A stretch of 64,000 nt of DNA, taken from Dryocola sp. LX212 (lineage in GTDB: Bacteria; Pseudomonadota; Gammaproteobacteria; Enterobacterales; Enterobacteriaceae). The stretch spans positions 1,426,001 to 1,490,000 of the forward strand of contig CP167917.1 in the NCBI GenBank assembly GCA_041504365.1, given 5' to 3'. The notes beneath the pieces are model-generated. The model did no database searches. It had not been told where the DNA came from and saw only the letters and a list, made by a program, of their open reading frames with translations. The position numbers were made by a program, and so were the translations under genes. This document shows positions 33,927 to 45,795 of this stretch, piece by piece; the first letter of the stretch is position 1, and each line of letters starts with the position of its first letter.

Positions 33927-36083
33927 ATGGCCCTTTCCCCGGCGCAAAAAGCGCAAATCGCCGCCTGGTATAAGGCGCTCCAGCAGCAGATACCGGACTT
34001 TATTCCCCGCGCGCCGCAACGGCAGATGATTGCCGAAGTGGCAAAAACCCTGGCGGGGGACGAAGGGCGGCACCTGGCGATCGAGGCCCCCACCGGCGTG
34101 GGGAAAACCCTCTCCTATCTGATCCCCGGCATCGCTATCGCCCGGGGCGAACAAAAAACGCTGGTGGTCAGCACCGCCAACGTCGCGCTTCAGGATCAAA
34201 TCTACAGCAAAGACCTGCCGCTGCTGCGCAAAATTATCCCCGATCTGAAATTTACCGCCGCCTTCGGTCGCGGGCGCTACGTCTGTCCCCGCAACCTTGC
34301 CGCATTGGCAACGGATAACCTCGCGCAGGGGGATCTGCTTGCATTTCTGGATGACGAAATGGCCCCGGCCAGCAAAGACGAGCAGCAGCGCTGCGCAAAG
34401 CTTAAGGTTGAACTGGACGGCTATAAGTGGGACGGCATCCGCGACCACAATGCCCAGGCGATAGACGACGATCTCTGGCGGCGCATGAGCACCGATAAAG
34501 CCAGCTGCCTGGGGCGTAACTGCCACTGGTATAAAGAGTGTCCGTTCTTCGTGGCGCGCCGCGAAATCGACGATGCGGAGGTGGTCGTCGCCAACCACGC
34601 GCTGGTGATGGCGGCCATGGAAAGCGATGCGGTGCTGCCAGAAGCCAAAAACCTGCTGCTGGTGCTCGACGAAGGCCATCACCTGCCAGACGTGGCGCGC
34701 GATGCGCTGGAGATGAGCGCGGAAATTACCCCTGGCTACAGCCGCCTTCAGCTCGACCTGTTCGGGAAACTGGTTGAAGGGATCATGGCGCAGCTCCGCC
34801 CGAAAAGCCCGCCGCCGCTCACCTCGCCGGAACGCCTCACCAACCACTGCGACGAAGTTCACGAACTGCTCAGCTCGTTTTGCAGCATTGTAAAGCTGTG
34901 GATGCCGGGTGAGTACGAGAGCGAACACCGCTTTGAGATGGGCGTTTTGCCCGAAGAGATCATGGTTATCTGCCAGCGTCTGGCAAAATTGACCGAAGGG
35001 CTGCGCGGTCTGGCGGAAGCGCTGGTTAATGATTTAAGCGAAAAGACCGGTACCCATGACGTGGTGCGCGTGCATCGTGCTTTACTGCAGATGAACCGCG
35101 CGCTGGGCTATTTCGAATCCCAGAGCAAACTGTGGCGGCTGTCGGCCATGGAGCAGGCCTCAGGCGCGCCGGTCTCCAAATGGGTAACCCAGGACGTCCG
35201 CGAAGGCCAGCCGCACCTCTACTTCCACTGCGTAGGGATCCGCGTCAGCGATCAGCTTGAAAAGCTTGTCTGGCGCAACGTGCCACACGTGATTATTACC
35301 TCCGCTACGCTGCGCTCGCTGAATAAGTTTGAACGCCTGCAGGAGATGAGCGGCCTGCGCGAAAAAGCGGGGGACAGGTTTATTGCCCTGGACTCGCCGT
35401 TTAACCACGTTGAGCAGGGGAAAATCATCATTCCCCAGCTGAGCGTTGAACCTACTATGGAAAACGAACCGCAACATCTTGCTGAAATGGCGGCGTTTTT
35501 CCGTGCCGAGCTGGCAAAAGGCGAACATAAAGGGATGCTGGTGCTCTTTGCCAGCAACCGCGCCATGCAGCTGTTCCTCTCTCACGTAACGGATCTGCGT
35601 TTGACCCTGCTGGTTCAGGGTGACCAGCCTCGTTATAAGCTGGTCGAACTGCACCGAAAACGGGTTGAGGACGGCGGCACCAGCGTGCTGGTCGGGCTGC
35701 AATCTTTCGCGGAAGGGTTAGATTTAAAAGGCGACCTGCTAAGCCAGGTGCATATTCATAAAATTGCCTTCCCGCCGGTGGACAGCCCGGTGGTGGTGAC
35801 CGAAGGCGAATGGCTGAAAAGCCTGAAGCGCTATCCGTTTGAAGTACAGAGCCTGCCTGCCGCATCATTTAACCTGATCCAGCAGGTCGGGCGTTTAATT
35901 CGCAGCCACGCCTGCTATGGTGAAGTGGTGATTTACGATCGCCGCCTGCTGACGAAAAACTATGGTCAGCGGCTGCTGGGCGCGCTGCCGGTGTTTCCGA
36001 TAAGCCAGCCGCCAGCACCGGCGGCAAAAGCGCTCGCGTCAGAGCCGAAGAAAACCGTGCGGCGAAAGCGGGTGAGAAAATAA
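33927..36083 (+). CDS. dinG: ATP-dependent DNA helicase DinG
   Basis: 718-residue XPD-like 5'-3' helicase that unwinds R-loops and other structures during damage response. Walker A EAPTGVGKT, iron-sulfur cysteines in RYVCPRN and CLGRNCHWYKECPFF, DEGH box VLDEGHH, and motif VI QQVGRLIRS. The ATG at 33927 aligns with E. coli DinG; an upstream in-frame start lies inside the LexA box. It is followed after 15 bases by ybiB. Confidence 0.95.
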   Translation: MALSPAQKAQIAAWYKALQQQIPDFIPRAPQRQMIAEVAKTLAGDEGRHLAIEAPTGVGKTLSYLIPGIAIARGEQKTLVVSTANVALQDQIYSKDLPLLRKIIPDLKFTAAFGRGRYVCPRNLAALATDNLAQGDLLAFLDDEMAPASKDEQQRCAKLKVELDGYKWDGIRDHNAQAIDDDLWRRMSTDKASCLGRNCHWYKECPFFVARREIDDAEVVVANHALVMAAMESDAVLPEAKNLLLVLDEGHHLPDVARDALEMSAEITPGYSRLQLDLFGKLVEGIMAQLRPKSPPPLTSPERLTNHCDEVHELLSSFCSIVKLWMPGEYESEHRFEMGVLPEEIMVICQRLAKLTEGLRGLAEALVNDLSEKTGTHDVVRVHRALLQMNRALGYFESQSKLWRLSAMEQASGAPVSKWVTQDVREGQPHLYFHCVGIRVSDQLEKLVWRNVPHVIITSATLRSLNKFERLQEMSGLREKAGDRFIALDSPFNHVEQGKIIIPQLSVEPTMENEPQHLAEMAAFFRAELAKGEHKGMLVLFASNRAMQLFLSHVTDLRLTLLVQGDQPRYKLVELHRKRVEDGGTSVLVGLQSFAEGLDLKGDLLSQVHIHKIAFPPVDSPVVVTEGEWLKSLKRYPFEVQSLPAASFNLIQQVGRLIRSHACYGEVVIYDRRLLTKNYGQRLLGALPVFPISQPPAPAAKALASEPKKTVRRKRVRK

Positions 36084-36098
36084 TTCAGGGGAGCAGAG

Positions 36099-37070
36099 AT
36101 GGACTATCGCAAAATAATCAAAGAGGTAGGGCGCGGTAAGAATCACGCCAGGGATCTGGATTTCGACACGGCACGCGGGCTGTACAGCCATATGCTGAAA
36201 GGCGAGGTGCCGGAGCTGGAGCTGGGCGGGGTGCTGATTGCCCTGCGCATTAAAGGCGAAGGCGAGGCGGAGATGCTCGGTTTCTACGAGGCGATGAAGC
36301 AGCATCTTCTCACGCTAAGCCCGCCGGTGAACAAGCCGATGCCGATCGTGATCCCCTCCTACAACGGCGCGCGAAAGCAGGCGAACCTGACGCCGCTGCT
36401 GGCGATATTGCTCAACCGGCTGGGCTACCCGGTGGTGGTGCATGGCGTCAGCCACGATCCCACCCGCATCCTCACCGAAACGATTTTCAAGCTGATCGGC
36501 ATTGAGCCAACCCTCCATGCGGGCCAGGCCCAGGCGAAACTGGAAGCCCACCGTCCGCTTTATATACCAATTAGCGCGCTCTGCCCGCCGATGGAAGATC
36601 AGCTGGCGATGCGCTGGCGTATGGGCGTGCGAAACAGCGCGCATACGCTTGCCAAGCTTGCCACGCCGTTTGAAGAATCAGCCGCGCTGCGTCTGGCGAG
36701 TGTGTCCCACCCGGAATATGTGACCAAAGTGGCGAAATTCTTCGGCGATATCGGCGGACGCGGTCTGCTGATGCACGGCACGGAGGGAGAGGTTTATGCC
36801 AATCCGCAGCGCTGCCCGCAAATCACGCTGATTGACGATAAGGGAACGCGGGTGGTCGTGGAGCGGCAGGCAGAGGTAGTTGAAAATGTCGTTCTGCCAG
36901 ATTCTAAAGATCCTGACGTTACCGCACGATGGATAGAACGCTGCGCGGCGGGCGTTGAGCCTGTTCCCGGGGCGTTAAAAATTCAGATGGCCTGTTGTCT
37001 TGTGGCAACGGGCGATGCCCTGACGTACGAAGAGGGGATGGCGCGGGTAGAACAAGCGTTCCCGGCCTGA
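36099..37070 (+). CDS. ybiB: YbiB, TrpD2-type nucleic-acid-binding protein
   Basis: 323 residues with the glycosyltransferase family 3 (anthranilate phosphoribosyltransferase-like) fold but lacking the TrpD catalytic motif set; E. coli YbiB is an SOS-linked DNA/RNA-binding TrpD2 protein. The N-terminus MDYRKIIKEVGRGKNHARDL is characteristic. It starts 15 bases after dinG with a GGGGAG site, so it should be co-induced with dinG by the LexA box. Confidence 0.92.
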   Translation: MDYRKIIKEVGRGKNHARDLDFDTARGLYSHMLKGEVPELELGGVLIALRIKGEGEAEMLGFYEAMKQHLLTLSPPVNKPMPIVIPSYNGARKQANLTPLLAILLNRLGYPVVVHGVSHDPTRILTETIFKLIGIEPTLHAGQAQAKLEAHRPLYIPISALCPPMEDQLAMRWRMGVRNSAHTLAKLATPFEESAALRLASVSHPEYVTKVAKFFGDIGGRGLLMHGTEGEVYANPQRCPQITLIDDKGTRVVVERQAEVVENVVLPDSKDPDVTARWIERCAAGVEPVPGALKIQMACCLVATGDALTYEEGMARVEQAFPA

Positions 37071-37078
37071 CGGCAGGC

Positions 37079-37109
37079 AAAAAAAAGCCTGCGGTAGAGT
37101 CCGCAGGCA
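37079..37109 (-). terminator. Terminator at the ybiJ end of the ybiB/ybiJ convergent pair
   Basis: Stem CCTGCGG / CCGCAGG around TAGAGT, with eight A on its left side, i.e. a T tract when read leftward. It therefore stops the leftward ybiJ transcript and may also block ybiB read-through. Confidence 0.85.
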
Positions 37110-37208
37110 GCAAGGGTATATCAAGGGTAAATCAGTGTCGAAGCAGCGCTTCAATGAGGGTTGTGGCAATACATCTCACAGGGTCAAACGAAAAGCTTTG
37201 TCTACAGA

Positions 37209-37469
37209 TTAGTTGTAGATAACAGCGGTACCGCTCATTTTGCCGTTAGTGTTAGCAGAAGTGATGGAGTACGCTTTTGCACCCGCCTGTTCTGCTTTAG
37301 AAGCCAGCTGCGCTTCCAGACCGTCCAGCGTGGTTGCGCCCTGGGCAGAAACCACGCCGACTTTATTCAGGTTCTGAGCTTCGCTTGCGCTGACGGATTG
37401 TGCGGCAAAAGCACCGAAAGAGAGAGTAGAAAGGGCGATAGCGGCTACAGCATATTTGATGGTTTTCAT
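37209..37469 (-). CDS. ybiJ: YbiJ, periplasmic DUF1471 (YhcN-like) protein
   Basis: 86 residues: signal peptide MKTIKYAVAAIALSTLSFGA, cleavage near AFA-AQ, then the BhsA/McbA domain ending GKMSGTAVIYN (usual TAxIYK). Small stress-response proteins of this family affect biofilm and envelope stress. It lies convergent to ybiB. A second family member, mcbA, follows upstream. Confidence 0.92.
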   Translation of the reverse strand: MKTIKYAVAAIALSTLSFGAFAAQSVSASEAQNLNKVGVVSAQGATTLDGLEAQLASKAEQAGAKAYSITSANTNGKMSGTAVIYN

Positions 37470-37868
37470 AGTTAATTTCTCGCAGGTTATTCTGTTTAAG
37501 ATGACGTTGTTCCGTCGATGTGATTATGGTCACACTTTTGGGCAGCAGATAAAATCGAAGAGAATTGATGGCGTTGTTCAAATAAATTGAACACCAGCTA
37601 AGCCATTGAAAATGTTGATTGTTAGCATGCGAATTATCAGCATGGATACTATCACCCTGTCTCCGCCTCGTTTACAGCACCTTTTGCTAATCTTTTTTGC
37701 ATCGCTGGCAGGGCGGGTGGGCAATCGCTTGCACTGAGGTTTAGCCTTCAGAAAAGGGAAGGAGCAAAAGAGTCAATCATGCTTTGAAGTGGAGCAGGCA
37801 AAGCAAAAACGGTTTCCAGAACTGGAAACCGTCAGGGGTTGATAGTCAGCATTGGCTATTGTTCGCGG
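37470..37868. promoter_or_regulatory. Region between ybiJ and mcbA
   Basis: About 400 bases without a gene. It contains the ybiJ leader and promoter on the left and, on the right, the mcbA terminator at 37802-37832. E. coli carries ybiI, ybiX and fiu in this interval; no trace of them is visible. Confidence 0.55.
37802..37832 (-). terminator. Terminator of mcbA
   Basis: Eleven-base perfect stem ACGGTTTCCAG / CTGGAAACCGT with a 2-base centre, followed leftward by a TTTTTGCTT tract. It lies 37 bases past the mcbA stop. Confidence 0.88.
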
Positions 37869-38129
37869 TTATTTATAAATGGTGGCGGTGCCGTACATAT
37901 GGTTATCGCCGCCGGCGGAGTTAATCACATAGCCCGTTGCGCCCTGCTCTTTAGCTTTGGCGGCCAGTTTGTCTTCCAGGTCATCCAGGTTGCGGGCATT
38001 GTTGGCAGATACGGTGCCCGCTTCACGCAGCTGGCCGGTCTGGTCACTCATCAATTCCTGGGCAGCCATGCTGGCATAGGGTAGTGCTGCAAGGGTGACT
38101 ACAGCAGAAAAATACAGCAGCTTTTTCAT
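37869..38129 (-). CDS. mcbA: McbA (YbiM), periplasmic DUF1471 protein
   Basis: 86 residues: signal peptide MKKLLYFSAVVTLAALPYAS, cleavage near SMA-AQ, mature part with LREAGTVSANNARNLDDLED and TATIYK, very close to E. coli McbA, which regulates colanic-acid mucoidy under MqsR/McbR control. Three successive start codons (38135 GTG, 38132, 38129) share one GAGGATG site; 38129 is chosen by homology. It is next to the rlmF region as in E. coli. Confidence 0.88.
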   Translation of the reverse strand: MKKLLYFSAVVTLAALPYASMAAQELMSDQTGQLREAGTVSANNARNLDDLEDKLAAKAKEQGATGYVINSAGGDNHMYGTATIYK

Positions 38130-38273
38130 CATCACATCCTCATGAGTTTAGGGAGGGTTGGTTAAAATTTCATCAACACTCAAAGTGTAGGCGGTCTGTG
38201 ATAATAAAAGAACGCAAAAAATTGATTGAGTTGTGCGTGTTTTTTGAACAACAAAAGCTGACGAAAAGCTGAC

Positions 38274-38303
38274 AAATCAGCCACATACAGGTGGCTGATT
38301 TTG
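38274..38303 (-). terminator. Terminator of the flavin reductase gene
   Basis: Eleven-base stem AAATCAGCCAC / GTGGCTGATTT, six-base loop, beginning seven bases past the leftward gene's stop. The structure has T-rich flanks on both strands and could act in both directions. Confidence 0.8.
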
Positions 38304-38309
38304 TTTAGG

Positions 38310-38936
38310 TTATCGTGCATCCGGGCGGATAAGGTCGAAACGGTGAGATTCTTCGATGGTGTAATAGGTAGAGGGACCTCCGGCCCGCAGGACCGGCTTC
38401 GCCAGTGCGGTCTGATATATGCCGTCAACGAGCAACGTTTCTTCAATATGAACGGCCACCACTTCCCCTAGCACCAGCCAGGTATCGATCTCCACGCCGT
38501 CGGCGGAGGTCAGCTGAATGCACTGGGTAAGGCGGCATTCGAAGTTGACCGGGCTTTCCGCCACCAGGCTCGCCTTTACTTTACGGCCCGGCACCGGCGT
38601 TAAGCCCGCCCGTGCAAACTCATCCTCACCGCGAGGCAGCATTGCGGAAGTTTCATTCATTTGTTCTGCCAACTCACGGGTGGTGAGGTTCCAGACGAAC
38701 TCTTTGGTATCGTGGATGTTCTGCACGCTGTCTTTCCAGCCGCTGCTGGCAAAACCGATTATTGGCGGGCGGTAGTTAAAACAGTTAAAGAAACTGTAGG
38801 GGGCAAGGTTGCGCTGGCCCTGATCGTTGCAGGAGGCGATCCAGCCAATTGGCCGTGGGCCGACAATCGCATTCAGCGGATCGTGCGGCAGACCATGCCC
38901 GTTTGCAGGCTCGTAGTAATATCTTTTCGCGGACAT
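38310..38936 (-). CDS. Flavin reductase-like (FMN-binding split barrel) protein
   Basis: 208 residues of the flavin_Reduct domain: [14 protein letters not shown] and [17 protein letters not shown] at the N-terminus are the FMN-phosphate binding signature shared with the DIM6/NTAB family. It probably binds FMN and may support an oxygenase, but no partner lies nearby. It is divergent from rlmF and not part of the E. coli mcbA-rlmF junction. Confidence 0.87.
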   Translation of the reverse strand: MSAKRYYYEPANGHGLPHDPLNAIVGPRPIGWIASCNDQGQRNLAPYSFFNCFNYRPPIIGFASSGWKDSVQNIHDTKEFVWNLTTRELAEQMNETSAMLPRGEDEFARAGLTPVPGRKVKASLVAESPVNFECRLTQCIQLTSADGVEIDTWLVLGEVVAVHIEETLLVDGIYQTALAKPVLRAGGPSTYYTIEESHRFDLIRPDAR

Positions 38937-39026
38937 ATAACCTCTTTCGTTGATGAAAACGGCGCGGCGTATTTACCCCGTGGTCCGCACAGAGTATCTT
39001 ACGCGCCCACACAAGGAGAAGCCGCG

Positions 39027-39965
39027 ATGAAAACCCCTGCCACCAAACCGGGCCTGCACCCGCGTAACCGCCACCGTGAACGCTATGATTTTGCTGCCCT
39101 GCAGCAGAGCAGCCCGGCGTTAACGGCATTCGTGAAAACTGGCCCGCACGGTGAGCCAACGGTTGATTTCGCCGATCCGCTGGCGGTAAAAGCTCTGAAC
39201 CAGGCGCTGTTGGCGCATTTTTATGGCGTCCAGGGCTGGGATATTCCGGATGGTTTTCTCTGCCCGCCGGTGCCGGGGCGCGCGGACTACATTCACCATC
39301 TGGCGGATTTATTGGCCGAAGGCAACGGCGGCAATGTGCCAACGCAGGCCACGATTCTGGACGTGGGCGTCGGAGCAAACTGCATATATCCGCTCATCGG
39401 CCAGCATGAATATGGCTGGCGCTTTACCGGTTCCGAAATCGATGCCGACGCGCTGCGCAGCGCAACGATGATTATAGATGCGAACCCGGGCTTAACGCGC
39501 ATGATCCGTCTGCGCCGCCAGAAAATGAAGGATGCGATTTTCCCGGGCATCATCCATAAAAATGAAACCTTCGACGCCACGCTGTGCAACCCGCCGTTCC
39601 ATGATTCAGAGGCCGCCGCCCGCAGCGGCAGCGAGCGTAAACGTCGTAATCTGGGCCAGGACGAGAAGGGCGCGCTGAACTTTGGCGGCCACGAACATGA
39701 GCTGTGGTGCGAAGGCGGAGAAGTGGCGTTCGTTAGCCAGATGATCAACGAGAGCAAAGCGTTTGCGAAGCAGGTGATGTGGTTCACTTCGCTGGTTTCC
39801 CGCGGCGAAAACCTGCCTGCGCTGTACCGCGTCATGCAGGAGGCTGGCGTGGAGAAAGTGGTGAAGAAAGAGATGGCCCAGGGTCAGAAGCAGAGCCGTT
39901 TCATCGCCTGGTCCTTTATGAACGATGCCCAACGCGCACGCTGGGCCGCCACGCGCTTTAAATAG
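39027..39965 (+). CDS. rlmF: 23S rRNA (adenine(1618)-N(6))-methyltransferase RlmF
   Basis: 312-residue SAM-dependent enzyme that methylates A1618 of 23S rRNA (E. coli 308). Motif [17 protein letters not shown], catalytic motif CNPPFHDS, plus an N-terminal basic stretch [15 protein letters not shown]. The ATG at 39027 follows AAGGAG; a much longer reading from 38661 runs through the divergent promoter and is rejected. Confidence 0.95.
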   Translation: MKTPATKPGLHPRNRHRERYDFAALQQSSPALTAFVKTGPHGEPTVDFADPLAVKALNQALLAHFYGVQGWDIPDGFLCPPVPGRADYIHHLADLLAEGNGGNVPTQATILDVGVGANCIYPLIGQHEYGWRFTGSEIDADALRSATMIIDANPGLTRMIRLRRQKMKDAIFPGIIHKNETFDATLCNPPFHDSEAAARSGSERKRRNLGQDEKGALNFGGHEHELWCEGGEVAFVSQMINESKAFAKQVMWFTSLVSRGENLPALYRVMQEAGVEKVVKKEMAQGQKQSRFIAWSFMNDAQRARWAATRFK

Positions 39966-42227
39966 CTATACCGTAGGGTTTGCTGGCGGCAGCGTTCCGG
40001 CTGCTGCCTCGGAGGCCTGGAGCGCCTGAGCGGCGTCCGGGCCCGGCTGCATCACCTGCACGGTCTGCACCGGCGGACGGATGCCCGCTGAGTCGAAGTG
40101 CTTTTTCACCATCCCGTCCAGCGCAAAGCGCACCGTCCACTGCTTCAGCGGCTGGGTGGTGAACGACACGCGTACCGTAAATGCCTGGTTGGTCAGCCCG
40201 ACGATGCCCGCAAACGAAGGCTCACCGATGACCAGCATGCGGATATCCTGCTGTTCCATCAGCTCGGCTACCGCCTCTTTCAGAATGCGGTTCGCCTTGT
40301 CCACGTCCTCCTGCCTGTCCACATCATAGTTCGCCACAAACGAACCTATGCCGCGCACGAAGTTGGCGAAGGTGGTGATCGATGACCACGGAATAATGTG
40401 ATAGGCCCCGGTATCCTGGCGCACGCCCACCGAACGTATCGACATGCGCTCAACGGTACCCGTGATCGGCCCTATGGTGACCAGGTCGCCCGTATTCATG
40501 CCGTTTTCAAACTGGATGAATACCCCGGTAATAATATCCTTCACCAGCGTTTGCGACCCGAAGCTCACTGCCAGCCCCAGGGCACCGGCCCCCGCCAGCA
40601 GCGGCGCAATGTTCACGCCGATTTCAGAAAGCAGGATCATGATTGTGATGGTGCTTATCACAACGGCGAGGGCGTTACGAAACAGGGTCAGTAGCGTGCG
40701 GGTACGCGCGCTGGGCATCGGGCGGCCATGAATATCCGACGCCAGGCGGTTTTCTATCAGGCTTGCCAGCAGCGTCCAGCCAACCGCCGAGAAGAACAGG
40801 ATCAGCACGATGCGGATCAGTATATCGACGGTTTTCTCTCCGGCGCCGTTGGTCAGCCATGCCCACATGTCAAACAGGCTCCAGGCGTTGAGCAGCAGCA
40901 TCACCGCCACACAGACGGTGAGAATACGCGCCAGTTTCAGTGAAGCGGATATCCAGCTGTTAATGCGTTTTTGCAGCTCGGGGTAGCTGCGCTGAACCTG
41001 AGGCGACAGCGTGATGGTTTTGGCAATCCAGCGCGACAGCATGCCGGAGAGAAACGCCGCGATGCCGATGATTGCCAGGCTGCGCAGCGAGGCTCCCATC
41101 ATCCACTTCAGGCTGTTGCCCGGGTCGAACAGCGAGAAGAAAAACAGCACCACGAAGTAGGCGCTCGCCAGCCAGTGCCACACCAGCGCAAAGGCCCGGA
41201 TGAACAGGCTGAAAAAAGCCATTGAGCGGTCCGCCAGGTGAATCAGGCTTTGCTGGATGTGACGTTTGTTGCGAAAGATTAAATACAGCGCCCACAGGGT
41301 GATACACAGCATGATGGCAACGTTGGCCATCGCCCCAATCTGCACGTTGATCTGGTTGGAAATTATAGGCACCGCGACCAGGATCCCGTAGCCTATCAGG
41401 CTGCTTAAGCCCGACAGACGAACGCTCCAGTAGTTTGCGCTCTGGTCGCTGATGGGGAAGGGGCGCAGATCCGGTATGCGCGGGCAGAAAATCAGCCGCA
41501 GAATAGCCTTAAAGAATTCAATCAGCGCAAAGGCGTTGAGAAATAATCCCTGCTGGCGGGCAATGGTGCGGCTGCCCGCATTCATCATATCGCTGAAGAT
41601 CTGCCCGACGAAAAGCGTAAGCGCCAGAAGCAGCATATCAATAACAAAGGCCGCGACGATCATCAGCGGCAGGTGGAACCAGCTTGAGCGGTCGCGATTC
41701 TTCCTGCGGCCCCATTTCCCCATGCGCCGCCAGACCGGCGTCATGCACAGTCGAATCAACAGGTAGAAGGCGAAAACGGCGGCAACGAGCATCGCAAAAT
41801 GGGTCAGGGCGTTAATAAAAGTCTGCTGGTTAAATGCCTTGTGCGGCGCGTTGGTGATATTGCGGTGCAGTTGGGCAAAGCGGTCGGCCAGCTCGCCACC
41901 GTAGTGGCGGCTGACGTCGGTGACGTTCTCCAGCACCGTTTTGTCTTCGCTGAGCTGCTCCGGTGGCGCAATGGCCGGAACTGGCTCCGGCGGCGGCGTG
42001 GCGGCAACTTTGCGCAGCTGCTCAATCAGCTCGGTGCGCGATTTGTCGTTATCCAGCACGTCCGCCAGAGCCGAATAGGCTTTCTTTTTTTCTTCAACGT
42101 CGGGTTCTGCGGGAGGAGCGGTGCTGCTGTTTTGGGTAGCACTGGCGGCAACGGCGGCGGCGGGCAGCGTAACCGCCGTGGCCTGAAAGCTAAACAGGCT
42201 GCATAGCAGCAAAAGTATCCACGGCAC
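39966..42227 (-). CDS. ybiO: YbiO, moderate-conductance MscS-family mechanosensitive channel
   Basis: 753 residues (E. coli 741). Signal peptide, periplasmic region to about 140, about ten membrane spans and a C-terminal MscS domain with pore-lining sequence APLLAGAGALGLAVSFGSQ and GSFVANYDVDR. Starts at GTG 42227 behind GGAGGAG. It releases solutes on hypo-osmotic shock. Its stop abuts the convergent rlmF stop at a single-base boundary. Confidence 0.94.
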   Translation of the reverse strand: MPWILLLLCSLFSFQATAVTLPAAAVAASATQNSSTAPPAEPDVEEKKKAYSALADVLDNDKSRTELIEQLRKVAATPPPEPVPAIAPPEQLSEDKTVLENVTDVSRHYGGELADRFAQLHRNITNAPHKAFNQQTFINALTHFAMLVAAVFAFYLLIRLCMTPVWRRMGKWGRRKNRDRSSWFHLPLMIVAAFVIDMLLLALTLFVGQIFSDMMNAGSRTIARQQGLFLNAFALIEFFKAILRLIFCPRIPDLRPFPISDQSANYWSVRLSGLSSLIGYGILVAVPIISNQINVQIGAMANVAIMLCITLWALYLIFRNKRHIQQSLIHLADRSMAFFSLFIRAFALVWHWLASAYFVVLFFFSLFDPGNSLKWMMGASLRSLAIIGIAAFLSGMLSRWIAKTITLSPQVQRSYPELQKRINSWISASLKLARILTVCVAVMLLLNAWSLFDMWAWLTNGAGEKTVDILIRIVLILFFSAVGWTLLASLIENRLASDIHGRPMPSARTRTLLTLFRNALAVVISTITIMILLSEIGVNIAPLLAGAGALGLAVSFGSQTLVKDIITGVFIQFENGMNTGDLVTIGPITGTVERMSIRSVGVRQDTGAYHIIPWSSITTFANFVRGIGSFVANYDVDRQEDVDKANRILKEAVAELMEQQDIRMLVIGEPSFAGIVGLTNQAFTVRVSFTTQPLKQWTVRFALDGMVKKHFDSAGIRPPVQTVQVMQPGPDAAQALQASEAAAGTLPPANPTV

Positions 42228-42325
42228 GGCACTCCTCCAGGCTGAGAAAGTCAGACAAAGGAGTAAGTATAGTCGGCGGATATCAACGGGTTAGAAATGG
42301 GGATTAATCTGGGGTGAGGCTGAAA

Positions 42326-42357
42326 GTAGGGTGGATAAGCGAGAGCGTCATCCACCA
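42326..42357. repeat. REP-like element between ybiO and glnQ
   Basis: GTAGGGTGGATAAGCG ... GCGTCATCCACCAC, a palindrome of the same type as the first unit of the osmF array. It lies in the 187-base gap upstream of ybiO and downstream of glnQ. Confidence 0.78.
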
Positions 42358-42414
42358 CTGTAAAAGCGGCGGGGGCGCATTCATCCGCTTGCCCGCCCTG
42401 GGTATTTAATGATT

Positions 42415-43137
42415 TTACGAGACGTGCTGTAAAAATTCCTGCAGGCGCTGGCTTGGCGGGTTGTCGATAAGCTCCTGCGGGTTGCCGTCTTCCGCCACGC
42501 GACCTTTATCAATAAAGATCAGGCGGGAAGCGACCTTCGCAGCGAAGCCCACCTCGTGCGTCACGATAACCATCGTCATGCCTTCTTCGGCCAGATCCTG
42601 CATAACCTTCAGCACTTCATGGCGAAGTTCCGGATCCAGCGCCGAGGTTGGCTCATCGAACAGCATCATTTTAGGCTTCACCGCCAGCGCACGGGCAATC
42701 GCCACGCGCTGCTGCTGGCCACCGGAAAGTTCGGAAGGATAATGGTGCGCACGTTCTGCCAGACCCACTTTTGCCAGCAGCTCTTTTGCCAGCTTGTCGG
42801 CGTCTTCTTTTTTCATGCCGCGGACGCGGATCGGGCCAAAGGCCACGTTTTCCAGCGCGGTAAGATGCGGGAAGAGATAGAACTGCTGGAACACCATGCC
42901 CGCTTCCTGACGAATCAGACGTTCGTCTACCTTTGGATCGTTAACCTTCAGGCCATCAACAATCAGATCGCCGCTGGTGATATCTTCCAGCTTGTTGATG
43001 CAGCGCAGCAGGGTGGATTTCCCGGAGCCGGAAGGCCCGATGATCACCACCACTTCACCCTGTTTAATATTCAGGTCGATATTGTGCAGCACCTGGGTTT
43101 TACCGAAGTGCTTGGAGACGTTTTTAAATTCAATCAC
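42415..43137 (-). CDS. glnQ: Glutamine ABC transporter ATP-binding protein GlnQ
   Basis: 240 residues. Walker [10 protein letters not shown], signature [14 protein letters not shown], Walker [14 protein letters not shown]-loop VTHEVGF; ends LQEFLQHVS as in E. coli. Start is GTG at 43137, overlapping the glnP stop (GTGA). It powers high-affinity glutamine uptake with GlnP and GlnH. Confidence 0.96.
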   Translation of the reverse strand: MIEFKNVSKHFGKTQVLHNIDLNIKQGEVVVIIGPSGSGKSTLLRCINKLEDITSGDLIVDGLKVNDPKVDERLIRQEAGMVFQQFYLFPHLTALENVAFGPIRVRGMKKEDADKLAKELLAKVGLAERAHHYPSELSGGQQQRVAIARALAVKPKMMLFDEPTSALDPELRHEVLKVMQDLAEEGMTMVIVTHEVGFAAKVASRLIFIDKGRVAEDGNPQELIDNPPSQRLQEFLQHVS

Positions 43138-43793
43138 AGGATTTTCATCCTTCTTTCAAGGCGACGCAGAACAAAGCTCAGCACCAAAGTAATAATCAGA
43201 TAGAAGACCGCAACGGCGCTCCAGATCTCCAGCGCGCGGAAGTTACCGGCGATAATCTCCTGGCCCTGACGGGTCAGCTCGGCGACGCCGATAACGATGA
43301 ACAGCGAGGTATCTTTGATGCTGATGATCCACTGGTTGCCCAGTGGCGGCAGCATGCGGCGCAGCGCCAACGGCATAATCACGTGGCGAATAGTTTCGCG
43401 TTTGGACAGGCCCAGCGCCAGGCCGGCTTCCTGGAAGCCTTTATGAATCGACAGCACCGCACCGCGGGTGATCTCCGCGATGTAGGCGCCGGAGTTGATC
43501 ATAATGGTGACGACGGCCGCGCTGAACGGGTCGATACGCAGATCGTTAAAGGCCATCGGCAGCGCGAAGTAAATAAACATGACCTGCACGACGATTGGCG
43601 TACCGCGGATCACTTCAATAAAAACGAGGGCGATGTGGTTGGCGATCCAGCCGCCGTAAGAACGGGCAAAACCCGCTACCAGACCAATCACCAGACCGCC
43701 GCAAAGACCAAGGACCGAAATCCATAGGGTCATTTTGGCGCCTTCAAATAACAGCGGAATTGCTGGCCAGATGGCGCTCCAGTCAAACTGCAT
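43134..43793 (-). CDS. glnP: Glutamine ABC transporter permease GlnP
   Basis: 219 residues, exactly the E. coli length, starting [15 protein letters not shown], about five spans with the polar-amino-acid permease EAA loop [19 protein letters not shown]. The start at 43793 is chosen by homology; the frame upstream is intergenic. It overlaps glnQ by four bases and follows glnH after 81 bases. Confidence 0.95.
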   Translation of the reverse strand: MQFDWSAIWPAIPLLFEGAKMTLWISVLGLCGGLVIGLVAGFARSYGGWIANHIALVFIEVIRGTPIVVQVMFIYFALPMAFNDLRIDPFSAAVVTIMINSGAYIAEITRGAVLSIHKGFQEAGLALGLSKRETIRHVIMPLALRRMLPPLGNQWIISIKDTSLFIVIGVAELTRQGQEIIAGNFRALEIWSAVAVFYLIITLVLSFVLRRLERRMKIL

Positions 43794-43874
43794 AATGTGT
43801 TCCTGTATACCGTGGTTCAAAAATAGAGGGGCGAATGCCGCCCCTCAGGTCTTACTTAAGCTTGCTGAATCTTA

Positions 43875-44791
<917 letters not shown>

Positions 44792-44982
44792 AAAAGCGGG
44801 CTTACAGGTCGGAGGGTATTATTAGCGCGAATTATGGCGTCGAAACAACCAATCATTAACGATTGTGTGATGTAATCATTACAGTTATGGAACTTTTGCA
44901 GGGTGGGCAGGCAATTTTGCGCACTATTTTGGTGCGGTTTCCCTCCCCTGGCGGGGAAGGAAACATAAGTATTGACTATGGA

Positions 44983-45795
<813 letters not shown>

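Noticed and set aside
33831-34928. 365-codon open frame opposite the start of dinG
   Set aside because: Antisense shadow of a conserved helicase; crosses the dinG promoter and has no recognisable domain.
38661-39965. Longer 434-codon reading of rlmF
   Set aside because: It would begin inside the divergent flavin reductase gene; the ATG at 39027 has a ribosome site and the family N-terminus.
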